Source: JAGOEY01 sp017997515
Lineage (GTDB): Bacteria > Pseudomonadota > Gammaproteobacteria > Burkholderiales > Burkholderiaceae_C
Assembly: GCA_026314275.1 (NCBI GenBank)
Contig: CP111109.1
Span: 3,100,001-3,164,000, forward strand
Direction: 5' to 3'
Length of the DNA: 64,000 nt
Under the pieces are notes generated by a model, which saw nothing but the letters and a program-made list of their open reading frames with translations, searched no databases and was not told the DNA's origin. Of the stretch, positions 24,839 through 32,283 are shown one piece after another. Every line of letters begins with the position of its first letter. Within the stretch, counting starts at the first letter, position 1. Position numbers and translations under genes: made by a program.

Positions 24839-24937
24839 ACCCCCAGGCTGCGCGGACTTCGTTCCGCTCCTCCTTCCCCCTTGCAGGGGGCTCCACCAGC
24901 GGCCCGGCAAAGCCGGTTCCGCGGTGTCTGCTGGAAG
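24839..24937 (-). repeat. Intergenic three-hairpin repeat, copy 4 (inverted)
   Basis: It begins CACCCCCAGGCTGCGCGGAC, continues through CCCCCTTGCAGGGGG and a CCGGC-TTT-GCCGG hairpin, and ends at GTCTGCTGG. It occupies the gap between ybaB and recR. A separate palindrome of the common CCCTCTCCC/GGGAGAGGG type lies at 24979-25018. Confidence 0.7.
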
Positions 24938-24978
24938 GGGCACGCGCACGCGATGCGGCTGTGGCGGTTTCGGCCTTA

Positions 24979-25018
24979 CTCCCTCTCCCTCTGGGAGAGG
25001 GTTGGGGTGAGGGCAGGG
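24979..25018. repeat. CCCTCTCCC/GGGAGAGGG palindrome
   Basis: CTCCCTCTCCCTCTGGGAGA followed by GGGTTGGGGTGAGGG forms a stable stem. It resembles a palindromic intergenic repeat common in proteobacteria and lies just upstream of recR, where it might act as a 5' leader hairpin. Confidence 0.6.
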
Positions 25019-25027
25019 CGGTGGCAC

Positions 25028-25618
25028 ATGCCTGAGACCAACTCTTTGGAGGCTCTGGTGCAGGCCTTGCGCTTGTTGCCAGGGGTCGGAGCCAAAACCG
25101 CGTCGCGGATGGCGTTCCATTTGCTGCAGCACGACCGGGCGGGCGCGCAGGTGCTGGCGCGGGCGTTGAGCGACGCATCGAGCCATGTGCGGCACTGCGA
25201 GCGGTGCCATACTTTTACCGAGGCAGAGGTGTGCAGCACCTGTCTGGACGCGGAGCGTGACACCAGCAAGCTGTGTGTGGTCGAGACACCGGCCGACCAG
25301 TCCGCCATGGAGCGCACCGGGGCGTTCAAAGGTTTGTACTTTGTGCTGATGGGGCGGCTGAGCCCGCTAGACGGTATCGGGCCGAAGGAGATTGGGCTCA
25401 AGAAACTGCTGGACCGCGCCACCGATGGTGTGGTGCAGGAGGTGATTCTGGCCACCAACTTCACCGGCGAAGGTGAGGCCACGGCCCACGTCATCAGCGA
25501 AACACTGAAGACGCGTGGGATACGTGTCACGCGTCTGTCGCGGGGTGTGCCGATGGGCAGCGAGCTGGAGTATGTGGACCTGGGTACCATCGCCCATGCG
25601 CTGGTCGACCGTCGTTAG
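25028..25618 (+). CDS. recR: Recombination mediator RecR
   Basis: RecR works with RecF/RecO to load RecA at gaps. The start at 25028 (MPETNSLEALVQALRLLPGV) is set by homology to the family's helix-hairpin-helix N-terminus; the longer open frame runs into the repeat. The zinc finger C57-x2-C60-x8-C69-x2-C72 is intact (CERCHTFTEAEVCSTC). The Toprim domain follows with VVETPADQSAMERTGAF, and a Walker-like C-terminal segment RLSRGVPMGSELEYVD. It is 196 residues long, standard. Confidence 0.96.
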   Translation: MPETNSLEALVQALRLLPGVGAKTASRMAFHLLQHDRAGAQVLARALSDASSHVRHCERCHTFTEAEVCSTCLDAERDTSKLCVVETPADQSAMERTGAFKGLYFVLMGRLSPLDGIGPKEIGLKKLLDRATDGVVQEVILATNFTGEGEATAHVISETLKTRGIRVTRLSRGVPMGSELEYVDLGTIAHALVDRR

Positions 25619-25629
25619 TTTTTTGCTCT

Positions 25630-25682
25630 GTTTTTAATAGCTAATGGCGCATATCTGCTGTGCGCTTGCGGCCTGAAAGGCT
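25630..25682 (+). repeat. Dispersed ~55-bp repeat, copy E
   Basis: TTTTTAATAGCTAATGGCGC, a variable middle and TGCGCTTGCGGCCTGAAAGG match the family. It fills the gap between recR and the MAPEG gene, ending directly ahead of the latter's start. Confidence 0.6.
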
Positions 25683-25688
25683 TAAGAA

Positions 25689-26120
25689 ATGAATACATCC
25701 ACTGCCACTGTGGTCCACTTCACCCTGGCCTACTGGTGCGTGCTGGTGGCCGCGCTGCTGCCGTATGTGTGTGCCTCACTCGCCAAGTCCGGCGGGGTGG
25801 GCAAGTCGCGCAAGGCCGGTGGTTTTGACAACCATGACCCGCGTGCCTGGCTGGCGCAGCAGACCAGCTGGCACGCCCGTGCCAACGCCGCACAGGCCAA
25901 CAGTTTCGAAGGCCTGCCGTTCTTCATTGGTGCGGTGGTGATTGCCCACCAACTGGGCGCCGCGCAGATGTGGGTGGATACGCTGGCGGTGGTGTATGTG
26001 CTGTCGCGTATGGCTTTTATCTTTTGTTATGTGCGCGATATGCCTACGGCCCGCAGTGCGGTCTGGACGGTGGGCCTGCTGGCCAATATCGGCATCCTGC
26101 TGGTGGGCTGGCGCTGGTAA
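25689..26120 (+). CDS. MAPEG family inner-membrane protein
   Basis: This small integral membrane protein has four hydrophobic helices (residues about 8-30, 75-92, 95-112 and 122-140). It has the MAPEG feature of a loop rich in polar residues between helix 1 and 2, including NAAQANSFEGLPFFIGAVV, which corresponds to the ERxxxN/FE region of the family. The eukaryotic relatives are glutathione or eicosanoid enzymes, but the roles of bacterial members such as this are mostly unknown. It is 143 residues long. Confidence 0.85.
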   Translation: MNTSTATVVHFTLAYWCVLVAALLPYVCASLAKSGGVGKSRKAGGFDNHDPRAWLAQQTSWHARANAAQANSFEGLPFFIGAVVIAHQLGAAQMWVDTLAVVYVLSRMAFIFCYVRDMPTARSAVWTVGLLANIGILLVGWRW

Positions 26121-26188
26121 AAGCAAAGAACGCTTTAAAGGGGTAAATCACTCACCCCAAGGCACTGGCTTACGAGGCTTATGTGCTT

Positions 26189-26287
26189 TTCCAGCAGACA
26201 CCGCGCATCTGGCTCCGCCAGTGCGCTGGTGTTGCCCCCTGCAAGGGGGGTGGCGCAGCGGAACGAAGTCCGCGCAGCCTGGGGGTG
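26189..26287 (+). repeat. Intergenic three-hairpin repeat, copy 5
   Basis: GCGCA-TCTGGC / GCCAG-TGCGC hairpin, CCCCCTGCAAGGGGGG palindrome, and GCGCAGCGGA / TCCGCGC arm ending in AGCCTGGGGGTG. It lies in the 276-base gap between the MAPEG gene and the substrate-binding protein gene, which contains no other feature. Confidence 0.75.
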
Positions 26288-26396
26288 AGCAATCCTTTAC
26301 GGGCTAACCCGCGCGCGGGATGTTCCCGATGTGCACAAGGGGGCGGCTGTTTATGCTCTGGTGACCTTTTGAAGTCAAGAGAACCAGTGCACAGTT

Positions 26397-27446
26397 ATGC
26401 CTCCTTTTCGCATCAATCGCCGCATGTTTGGTGCACTCGCGTCTTTGGCTGCCGCGTCTATTGCGCTGCCAGCATTACACGCACAGGGGCGGCCTGAACG
26501 GCACAAAATCTCCATTGCCGTGGGCGGCAAAGCGGCGCTCAATTACCTGCCGCTGGTGGTTGCCGACCAGCTCGGTTACTTCAAGGCCGAGGGGCTTGAC
26601 GTTGAATTACACGACCTCGCTGATGGCGCACAGGCCATGCAGGCGGTGGCCAGCAACGCCACAGATGTTTGCTGCGGCGCGTTTGAACGCACCCTGCTTT
26701 TGCAGGGCAAGGGCCAGTTGTTTCGTGCCATTGTGCTGCTTGGCCGCGCGCCCCAGATCGCACTGGGTGTGTCCACCCGCGGTGTGCCTGATTACAAAAC
26801 CATTGAAGACCTGAAGGGCCGCAAGTGGGGGGTGTCGTCGCTTGACTCCTCAACCCACCTGGTGGCCAGCACAGTGCTTGCGCGTGCGGGTCTGACGGCT
26901 GCGGATGTGTCGTTTGTGCGTGTGGGGGCAGGGGCCAGCGCGGTGGTGGCACTGCGCGGCGCACAGATTGACGCCCTCAGCAGCACCGACCCGGCCATGA
27001 CCATGCTGGAACAGCGTGGTGAGGTCAAAATTATTGCGGACACACGCACGCTCAAAGGCACACAGCAGTTGTTTGGCGGCCCCATGCCGGCCGCCTGCCT
27101 GTTCGCCGCGAATGAATTTGTACAGAAGAACCCCAACACCACCCAGGCCTTGTCGCATGCCATCGTGCACGCACTGAAATGGTTGCAGACCGCAGGCCCG
27201 GGCGACATCATCAAAACCGTGCCCGAAGACGCCTACCTGCTGGGCGACCGTGCGCTGTTTCTGGCCTCCTTCGACAAGGTGCGTGAAGCCATCTCGCCCG
27301 ATGGTCTGGTGCCGGATGAAGGCCCTGTGACGGCCATGCGTGCCTTGGCCCGGGTGGACGCCATTGCCAAACCCGAGCGTATCGACCTGTCAAAAACCTA
27401 CACCAACGAATTCGCCCGCAAGTCCAAAGATCGCTTCAAGGCGTAA
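26397..27446 (+). CDS. ABC transporter substrate-binding protein, NitT/TauT (NMT1) type
   Basis: This is a periplasmic binding protein of the family that carries nitrate, sulfonates, taurine or thiamine precursors. An N-terminal leader with twin Arg (INRRMFGALASLAAASIALP) ends near LHAQ, so it may be Tat-exported. The mature part has the family's core: ALNYLPLVVADQLGYFKAEG, the SNATDVCCGAFERTL ligand region, and KGRKWGVSSLDSSTHLVA. No permease or ATPase genes are adjacent, so it is an orphan component. The ligand is unknown. It is convergent with mltD. Confidence 0.85.
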   Translation: MPPFRINRRMFGALASLAAASIALPALHAQGRPERHKISIAVGGKAALNYLPLVVADQLGYFKAEGLDVELHDLADGAQAMQAVASNATDVCCGAFERTLLLQGKGQLFRAIVLLGRAPQIALGVSTRGVPDYKTIEDLKGRKWGVSSLDSSTHLVASTVLARAGLTAADVSFVRVGAGASAVVALRGAQIDALSSTDPAMTMLEQRGEVKIIADTRTLKGTQQLFGGPMPAACLFAANEFVQKNPNTTQALSHAIVHALKWLQTAGPGDIIKTVPEDAYLLGDRALFLASFDKVREAISPDGLVPDEGPVTAMRALARVDAIAKPERIDLSKTYTNEFARKSKDRFKA

Positions 27447-27507
27447 AGCCGCTAAGCCATCCTCCCGGTGACGGCGCAGCACACCTGGCTTTGCCGCCTC
27501 CTCACAT

Positions 27508-29088
27508 TCAGCGTTTTTTCTTGGCCGGTTCACCGCCGCGCTTGGAGGGAGCAACCGCGCTTTTTTTGCCCGCTGACGTGGAGCGCGAAGCGGATGCACT
27601 GGATTTGGTGCTGCTGGACGCCCGCACTTTGGCCGAGCTGCTGCGAGAGGCTCCACTGGCCTTGTTGCCTGCACGTACGGGCAGGTACAGAACCACTTGT
27701 TCGCCCACTTTGAAGGCGGCGCTGGCGGACACGTCGTTCCAGTTGGCCACGTCAGCCACACTCACGCGGTAACGGCGGGCGATGCTGGCGGTGTTTTCTT
27801 TTTTGTGCGCCTTGACGACGGTGCGGCGCGTAACGATTTCGGGTGCCAATGACATTTGCCCGTTGTCCGCCACATGGCTGGTCACGTCGGTGTTGGTGGC
27901 AGACCGCGGCACGATGAGTGCAGAACCGGCCCGCACCAGCATGTTGGGCGGGATGTTGTTCATGCTGCGCAGGTCACTTTCACTCATACCCACACGCTGC
28001 GAAATGGCCGACACACTCATGTTGGACGGCACGGTCCAGGCGGTCCAGCTGGCGTACTGGCCTTTGGTGTGGGCTTCGAAGTTGCGCTGGAATACGGCGG
28101 CGTTGTCCCAGGGCAGCAGGATGCGGGGTGTGCCCGCCGCCATGATGACCGGGCGGTGCATGGACGGGTTCAGCGCCTTGAAGTCTTCGATGCGCACGTC
28201 GGCCAGCTTGGCGGCCAACTCGACGTCGATGTCACGCGTGACCAGCACGGTCTGGAAGTAGGGGTGGTTTTCGATCAGCGGCAGCTCGGTGCGGTAACGC
28301 TGCGGGTTGGCCACGATGTTTTTCACCGCCTGTAGTTTGGGCACGTACATGCGGGTTTCGGCCGGCATGTTGATGTCCAGGTAGCCGGTGGGCAGGCCTG
28401 CCTTCTGGTTGCGTGCGATGGCGCGGCCCACGTTGCCTTGGCCCCAGTTGTAGGCCGCCAGCGCCAGATGCCAGTCACCAAACATGCCGTGCAGGCGTTG
28501 CAGGTAGTCCAGCGCTGCTTTGGTGGATGCCAGCACGTCGCGCCGGTCGTCGCGGAAGGCGTTTTGTTTGAGCTGGAAGTCGGTGCCGGTGGCAGGCATG
28601 AACTGCCACATACCCGCGGCCTTGACGCTGGAGACTGCCTGCGGGTTAAACGCGCTTTCGATGTACGGCAGCAGCGCCAGTTCGGTCGGCATGCCGCGCA
28701 CTTCGAGTTCTTCAACGATGTGAAACAGGTACTTGCTGGAGCGTTCCGTCATGCGTTGCATGTAGTCGGGCCGGGTGGCGTACCACTGCTCCTGGTCGCT
28801 GACCTGGTCGGTCTCCAGGTTGGGCATGGCAAAACCACGGCGAATCCGCTCCCACATGTCGGCCGGTGGGGCCGTGGCGGCCACACCCATGGCGGCGGCC
28901 TGGGCGGCCGTGATGGGTTGCAGCGGGCCGTCGGGGAAAAAGGGGGTGTAGGGGCGGGGCAGCGGGGCCTGGGGTGTTTTGCCTGTTTGCGAGGCCGTGG
29001 CACTGGTGTCCGCGGGGTCGGGTGTGGTGGTGGCGCACCCCGTCAGCCAGAGCAGGCCTGCCAGGCAGGCAGCAGAAACAATTTTCAT
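27508..29088 (-). CDS. mltD: Membrane-bound lytic murein transglycosylase D
   Basis: This lipoprotein enzyme cleaves peptidoglycan to 1,6-anhydro-muropeptides. The start at 29088 gives a lipoprotein signal (MKIVSAACLAGLLWLTGCAT, lipobox LTGC, Cys18). The SLT domain has catalytic Glu144 in PYIESAFNPQAVS and the motifs AAGMWQFMPATG and LALAAYNWGQGNVGRAI. Two LysM-like repeats follow (about residues 370-415 and 430-480), then a Ser/Ala/Lys-rich basic tail (PSKRGGEPAKKKR). The start overlaps the gloB stop (ATGA), so the two are co-translated. Confidence 0.94.
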   Translation of the reverse strand: MKIVSAACLAGLLWLTGCATTTPDPADTSATASQTGKTPQAPLPRPYTPFFPDGPLQPITAAQAAAMGVAATAPPADMWERIRRGFAMPNLETDQVSDQEQWYATRPDYMQRMTERSSKYLFHIVEELEVRGMPTELALLPYIESAFNPQAVSSVKAAGMWQFMPATGTDFQLKQNAFRDDRRDVLASTKAALDYLQRLHGMFGDWHLALAAYNWGQGNVGRAIARNQKAGLPTGYLDINMPAETRMYVPKLQAVKNIVANPQRYRTELPLIENHPYFQTVLVTRDIDVELAAKLADVRIEDFKALNPSMHRPVIMAAGTPRILLPWDNAAVFQRNFEAHTKGQYASWTAWTVPSNMSVSAISQRVGMSESDLRSMNNIPPNMLVRAGSALIVPRSATNTDVTSHVADNGQMSLAPEIVTRRTVVKAHKKENTASIARRYRVSVADVANWNDVSASAAFKVGEQVVLYLPVRAGNKASGASRSSSAKVRASSSTKSSASASRSTSAGKKSAVAPSKRGGEPAKKKR

Positions 29089-29873
29089 CTGAACTCGTTC
29101 TTCCATTGACGCAGCGCCGCAAAAATGCCGGCCTCGTCCTGTGTTGATGTACGGCTGTCCCGGGCCTGCAACGCACTGATCACAGTGCGCTGGCGGGTGC
29201 GCAGAAAGGGGTTGATGTCCCTCTCCAGCGCCATGCGGGACGGCAGCGTGGGCATGTGTTCTGCGCGTAATGCCTCGCACTGCGCCAGATGGTGGATCAC
29301 TTCAAGATTGCCAGGTTCCACCGCATGGGCAAAACGCAGGTTACCAAGCGTGTATTCGTGGGTGCAGCATACCCGTGTGTCGCCCGGCAGGCCGGCCAGG
29401 GTGTCGAGTGACTGCAGCATTTGTGCCGGGGTGCCTTCAAACAGCCGCCCGCAACCGCCTGAGAACAGGGTGTCGCCGCAGAACAGCAGCGGTGCGCCCT
29501 CCATGTCGGCGCAGTAGAACGCGATATGCCCGGCGGTGTGGCCCGGTACGTCGATGACGTCAAAACGCAGTCCCAGCACCTCCACATGGTCGCCCTGCGC
29601 CAGACGCATCAGGGGTTCGGGAATGGTTTCGCGGGCCGGGCCGTACACACGGGCACCAGTGGCATTGCGTAATACGTCCACCCCACCGACATGGTCCGCA
29701 TGGTGGTGCGTGACTAGAATGGCCTCGAGCTGCAGGCTGCCCTGCGCGCCAGGCTCCCCCAGCGCATCCAGAACAGGTTGCGCCGCACCGGGGTCGACCA
29801 CAACGGCGCGCTGTCCGTCGTGCAGCATCCAGATGTAGTTGTCGGTGAAAGCGGGCAGCGGAATCAAGGTCAT
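29085..29873 (-). CDS. gloB: Hydroxyacylglutathione hydrolase (glyoxalase II)
   Basis: The enzyme hydrolyses S-lactoylglutathione to lactate and glutathione in methylglyoxal detoxification. It is a metallo-beta-lactamase fold protein with the metal-binding motif T-H56-H-H58-A-D60-H61 (VTHHHADHVGG), further ligands in VPGHTAGHIAF and LFCGDTLFSGGCGRLFEGT, and the C-terminal glutathione-binding segment with CTHEYTLGNLRFA. It is 262 residues long. Its ATG (29873-29871) overlaps the ATG of the divergent methyltransferase gene in a CATG. Confidence 0.95.
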   Translation of the reverse strand: MTLIPLPAFTDNYIWMLHDGQRAVVVDPGAAQPVLDALGEPGAQGSLQLEAILVTHHHADHVGGVDVLRNATGARVYGPARETIPEPLMRLAQGDHVEVLGLRFDVIDVPGHTAGHIAFYCADMEGAPLLFCGDTLFSGGCGRLFEGTPAQMLQSLDTLAGLPGDTRVCCTHEYTLGNLRFAHAVEPGNLEVIHHLAQCEALRAEHMPTLPSRMALERDINPFLRTRQRTVISALQARDSRTSTQDEAGIFAALRQWKNEFR

Positions 29874-30672
29874 GAGCGATCAAATTATAGGTTTGCACGA
29901 ATGGTTCGAAACGCCTCCCGGCCAGTACCTGCTGGACTGGGAGCGTGCGCGTTTTGACGAAGCGGTGGCCGACATTTTTGGTTACCACGGCCTGCAACTG
30001 GGTTTGCCGGTGCTGGACGCCCTGCAGGCCAACCGCATGCCCCACCGCTGGCTGGCCGTCGGTGAAGGCGGGCAGGGCCCGCAACAGGCGCCGCCGCCGG
30101 TTGCGCTGGTGACTGACTTCTCGGCCTTGCCGTTCCCGGAGGCTAGCCTGGACCTGGTGGCGCTGCCCCACACGCTGGAGTTGGCAGCCGACCCCCACAC
30201 CACGCTGCGCGAGGTGGAGCGCGTGCTGGTGCCTGAAGGCCGGGTGGTGCTGAGCTGTCTGAACCCGGCCAGCCTGTGGGGGCTGGCGCAAAAGCGGGCG
30301 CGGATTTACCAGCGTGTCGGGTTGGGCGCCTCCTACCTGCCCGAGGCGGGGGAGTTTCTGGGGTACTGGCGGCTGCGCGACTGGCTTCGGCTGCTGGGCT
30401 TTGAGGTGGAAACGGTGCACTTTGGCTGTTACCGTCCTGCCGTGCGCAGCCAGCAGTGGCTGGAGCGCCATGCCTGGATGGACCGGGTGGGGCCGCGCTG
30501 GTGGTCGATCCTCGGGGCGGCCTATTTCATCGTGGCCGTCAAACGGGTGCATGGCATGCGGCTGATGAGCCCGAGTTGGAAACCGGTACGGGCGCGGGTA
30601 AGTGCTCCTGTTTCCATAGCTAATAGTGCAGGTGCGGCGGGCGCAAAAGCCCAATATGATGTTAAAAACTAA
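29872..30672 (+). CDS. SAM-dependent methyltransferase, class I (methyltransf_11-like)
   Basis: The start MSDQIIGLHEWFETPPGQYL at 29872 is preferred over an upstream frame that would read back into gloB. The body has a degenerate SAM-binding region (WLAVGEGG near residue 55) and the motif LPFPEASLDLVALPHTLELA with post-motif LREVERVLVPEGRVVLSCLNP, as in class I methyltransferases acting on small molecules or quinone-like substrates. The C-terminal 20 residues are low complexity and are encoded by a dispersed repeat. It precedes rnhA, and the gloB/methyltransferase/rnhA arrangement is one I recognise from related betaproteobacteria. The substrate is unknown. Confidence 0.8.
   Translation: MSDQIIGLHEWFETPPGQYLLDWERARFDEAVADIFGYHGLQLGLPVLDALQANRMPHRWLAVGEGGQGPQQAPPPVALVTDFSALPFPEASLDLVALPHTLELAADPHTTLREVERVLVPEGRVVLSCLNPASLWGLAQKRARIYQRVGLGASYLPEAGEFLGYWRLRDWLRLLGFEVETVHFGCYRPAVRSQQWLERHAWMDRVGPRWWSILGAAYFIVAVKRVHGMRLMSPSWKPVRARVSAPVSIANSAGAAGAKAQYDVKN
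30609..30665 (+). repeat. Dispersed ~55-bp repeat, copy F (C-terminus of methyltransferase gene)
   Basis: TGTTTCCATAGCTAATAGTG, then GCGGCGGGCGCAAAAGCCC and a TTAAAAA end. It encodes the Ala/Ser/Asn-rich tail (SIANSAGAAGAKAQYDVKN) after the methyltransferase fold and reaches almost to the stop codon. Confidence 0.5.
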
Positions 30673-30696
30673 CCCTGAAATCCTTTGAGGAATTTT

Positions 30697-31146
30697 TTGA
30701 ACCACGTGGAAATTTATACCGACGGCGCATGTAAAGGCAACCCGGGCCCTGGCGGCTGGGGGGTCTGGCTGAAATCCGGTACGGACGAAAAAGAGATGTT
30801 TGGTGGCGAGCTGGGCACCACCAACAACCGCATGGAATTGCTGGCCGTGATTGAAGGCCTGTCCGTGCTCAAGCGCCCGTGTGAGGTCACGCTGTACCTC
30901 GACAGTGAGTACGTGCGCAAAGGCATCACCGAGTGGATCCACGGCTGGAAGGCGCGGGGCTGGCGCACGGCTGCCAAACAACCCGTAAAAAACGTGGAGT
31001 TGTGGCAGCGGCTGGACGCCGTGGTCAGCGGCAACGGCCACAAGATCACTTGGCGCTGGGTGAAGGGCCATTCGGGCGACCCGGGCAATGAACGCGCGGA
31101 TGCCCTGGCCAACAAGGGTGTGGAACGCGCTTTAGGGCAACGCTGA
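30697..31146 (+). CDS. rnhA: Ribonuclease HI
   Basis: The enzyme degrades RNA in RNA:DNA hybrids. The start is a TTG at 30697 with GAGG six bases upstream; no ATG precedes the catalytic core. Catalytic acidic residues are D9 (IYTDGACKGNPGPGG), E47 (NNRMELLAVIEGL), D69 (YLDSEYVRKGI) and the late Asp in GNERADALAN, and the basic helix HGWKARGWRT is present. The last codons (GGG CAA CGC TGA) come from an inserted IS5 element: the uninterrupted gene would end in ALGRL, now ALGQR, with the same length. Confidence 0.95.
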   Translation: MNHVEIYTDGACKGNPGPGGWGVWLKSGTDEKEMFGGELGTTNNRMELLAVIEGLSVLKRPCEVTLYLDSEYVRKGITEWIHGWKARGWRTAAKQPVKNVELWQRLDAVVSGNGHKITWRWVKGHSGDPGNERADALANKGVERALGQR

Positions 31147-32283
31147 TTAAGGTACACGCACCTGCGTGGTGCTGCGTTACAGGTCGATGAAGCAGCAAAC
31201 CCTCGCCATGGCCGCAGACCAAAGCTTTGAGAACTACCGCAAGCCCACCAGGCGCGACGAGTTCTTGAGAACCATGGAGGCCATCGTGCCCTGGTCCAGC
31301 CTGTGCGAGGTCATCGAGCCACACTACCCCAAGGCAGGCAACGGCCGCCCACCCATAGGTCTGGAACGCATGCTGCGTATCCACTTCATTCAGCATTGGT
31401 TCAACCTGGCCGATCTGGCTTGTGAAGAAGCCCTGTACGACAGTGCCAACCTGCGCCGCTTTGCAGGCATCGACCTGGGCCGTGAGCCCGTACCCGACGC
31501 CACCACTATCTTGAAGTTTCGCAAGCTCCTCAATGCGCACAAACTGGGCGAAGCACTGTTTGCCAAGGTGGGGCAGGAGTTGCAGCAGCGAGGCTTCAAG
31601 GTCCATACCGGCACCATCGTGGATGCCACCATCATCGGCGCGCCCAGTTCAACCAAGAATGCAGGCAAGGCACGCGACCCCGAGATGCACCAGACCAAGA
31701 AGGGCCAGCAGTGGTACTTTGGCATGAAGCTGCACATTGGCGTGGACAGCCAAAGCGGCTTGGCGCACAGCGCCGTCGTCACAGCCGCCAACGTGCATGA
31801 CAAGCACCCGCTGCCACAACTGCTGCATGGCAACGAGCGGCGCGTGTATGGCGACTCAGCCTATGCCAGTCAGAAGGCGTTGATTGCGGGTAAAGCTCCA
31901 AACGCCAAAGACTTCACCAATCAGCGCACGCGCCGCGCTGGTGGTCTCGTTGATGAGGTGGCTCGTGCAAAGAACCGCAACAAATCCAGGATTCGTGCCC
32001 GCGTCGAGCATGTCTTTGGTGTGATCAAGCGGCTGTGGGGCTTTGGCAAGGTGCGCTATGTGGGGCTGCACAAGAATGCCACGCGGGCGTTCACTGCCCT
32101 GGCACTGGCCAACATCTTCCTCGGCCGCCAAAGGCTGATGGCACAGGTGCGCCCGTAGGGGCCAAAAACGGGCTCAAGGGCCTGTACAAGGCCCTCTGGG
32201 CCGCCAACCCCAGCCTGCGCTGCGTCCAAACTGGGCGGGGCTGCCCGAAATTACTCCAATGCCGATACTTGATCAGCGTTGCC
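31136..32283 (+). mobile_element. IS5-group insertion sequence, copy 1
   Basis: The 1148-base element is bounded by inverted ends GGCAACGCTGATTAAG (left) and its near-complement CTTGATCAGCGTTGCC (right). It is flanked by a four-base target duplication TTAG (31132-31135 and 32284-32287), which fits the YTAR target preference of the IS5 group. One transposase gene is inside. The encoded protein is identical to that of the second copy at 61420-62567, indicating recent transposition. Confidence 0.93.
31187..32158 (+). CDS. IS5 family transposase, copy 1
   Basis: This is a DDE transposase of 323 residues from ATG 31187 (MKQQTLAMAADQSFENYRKP); a GTG at 31166 is an alternative. The N-terminal DUF772-type helical region (GLERMLRIHFIQHWFNLADL) precedes the catalytic DDE core with TIVDATIIGAPSSTKN, YGDSAYASQKAL and the Y-(2)-R-(3)-E-like C-terminal region RIRARVEHVFGVIKRLWGF. 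The gene is intact. Confidence 0.95.
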   Translation: MKQQTLAMAADQSFENYRKPTRRDEFLRTMEAIVPWSSLCEVIEPHYPKAGNGRPPIGLERMLRIHFIQHWFNLADLACEEALYDSANLRRFAGIDLGREPVPDATTILKFRKLLNAHKLGEALFAKVGQELQQRGFKVHTGTIVDATIIGAPSSTKNAGKARDPEMHQTKKGQQWYFGMKLHIGVDSQSGLAHSAVVTAANVHDKHPLPQLLHGNERRVYGDSAYASQKALIAGKAPNAKDFTNQRTRRAGGLVDEVARAKNRNKSRIRARVEHVFGVIKRLWGFGKVRYVGLHKNATRAFTALALANIFLGRQRLMAQVRP

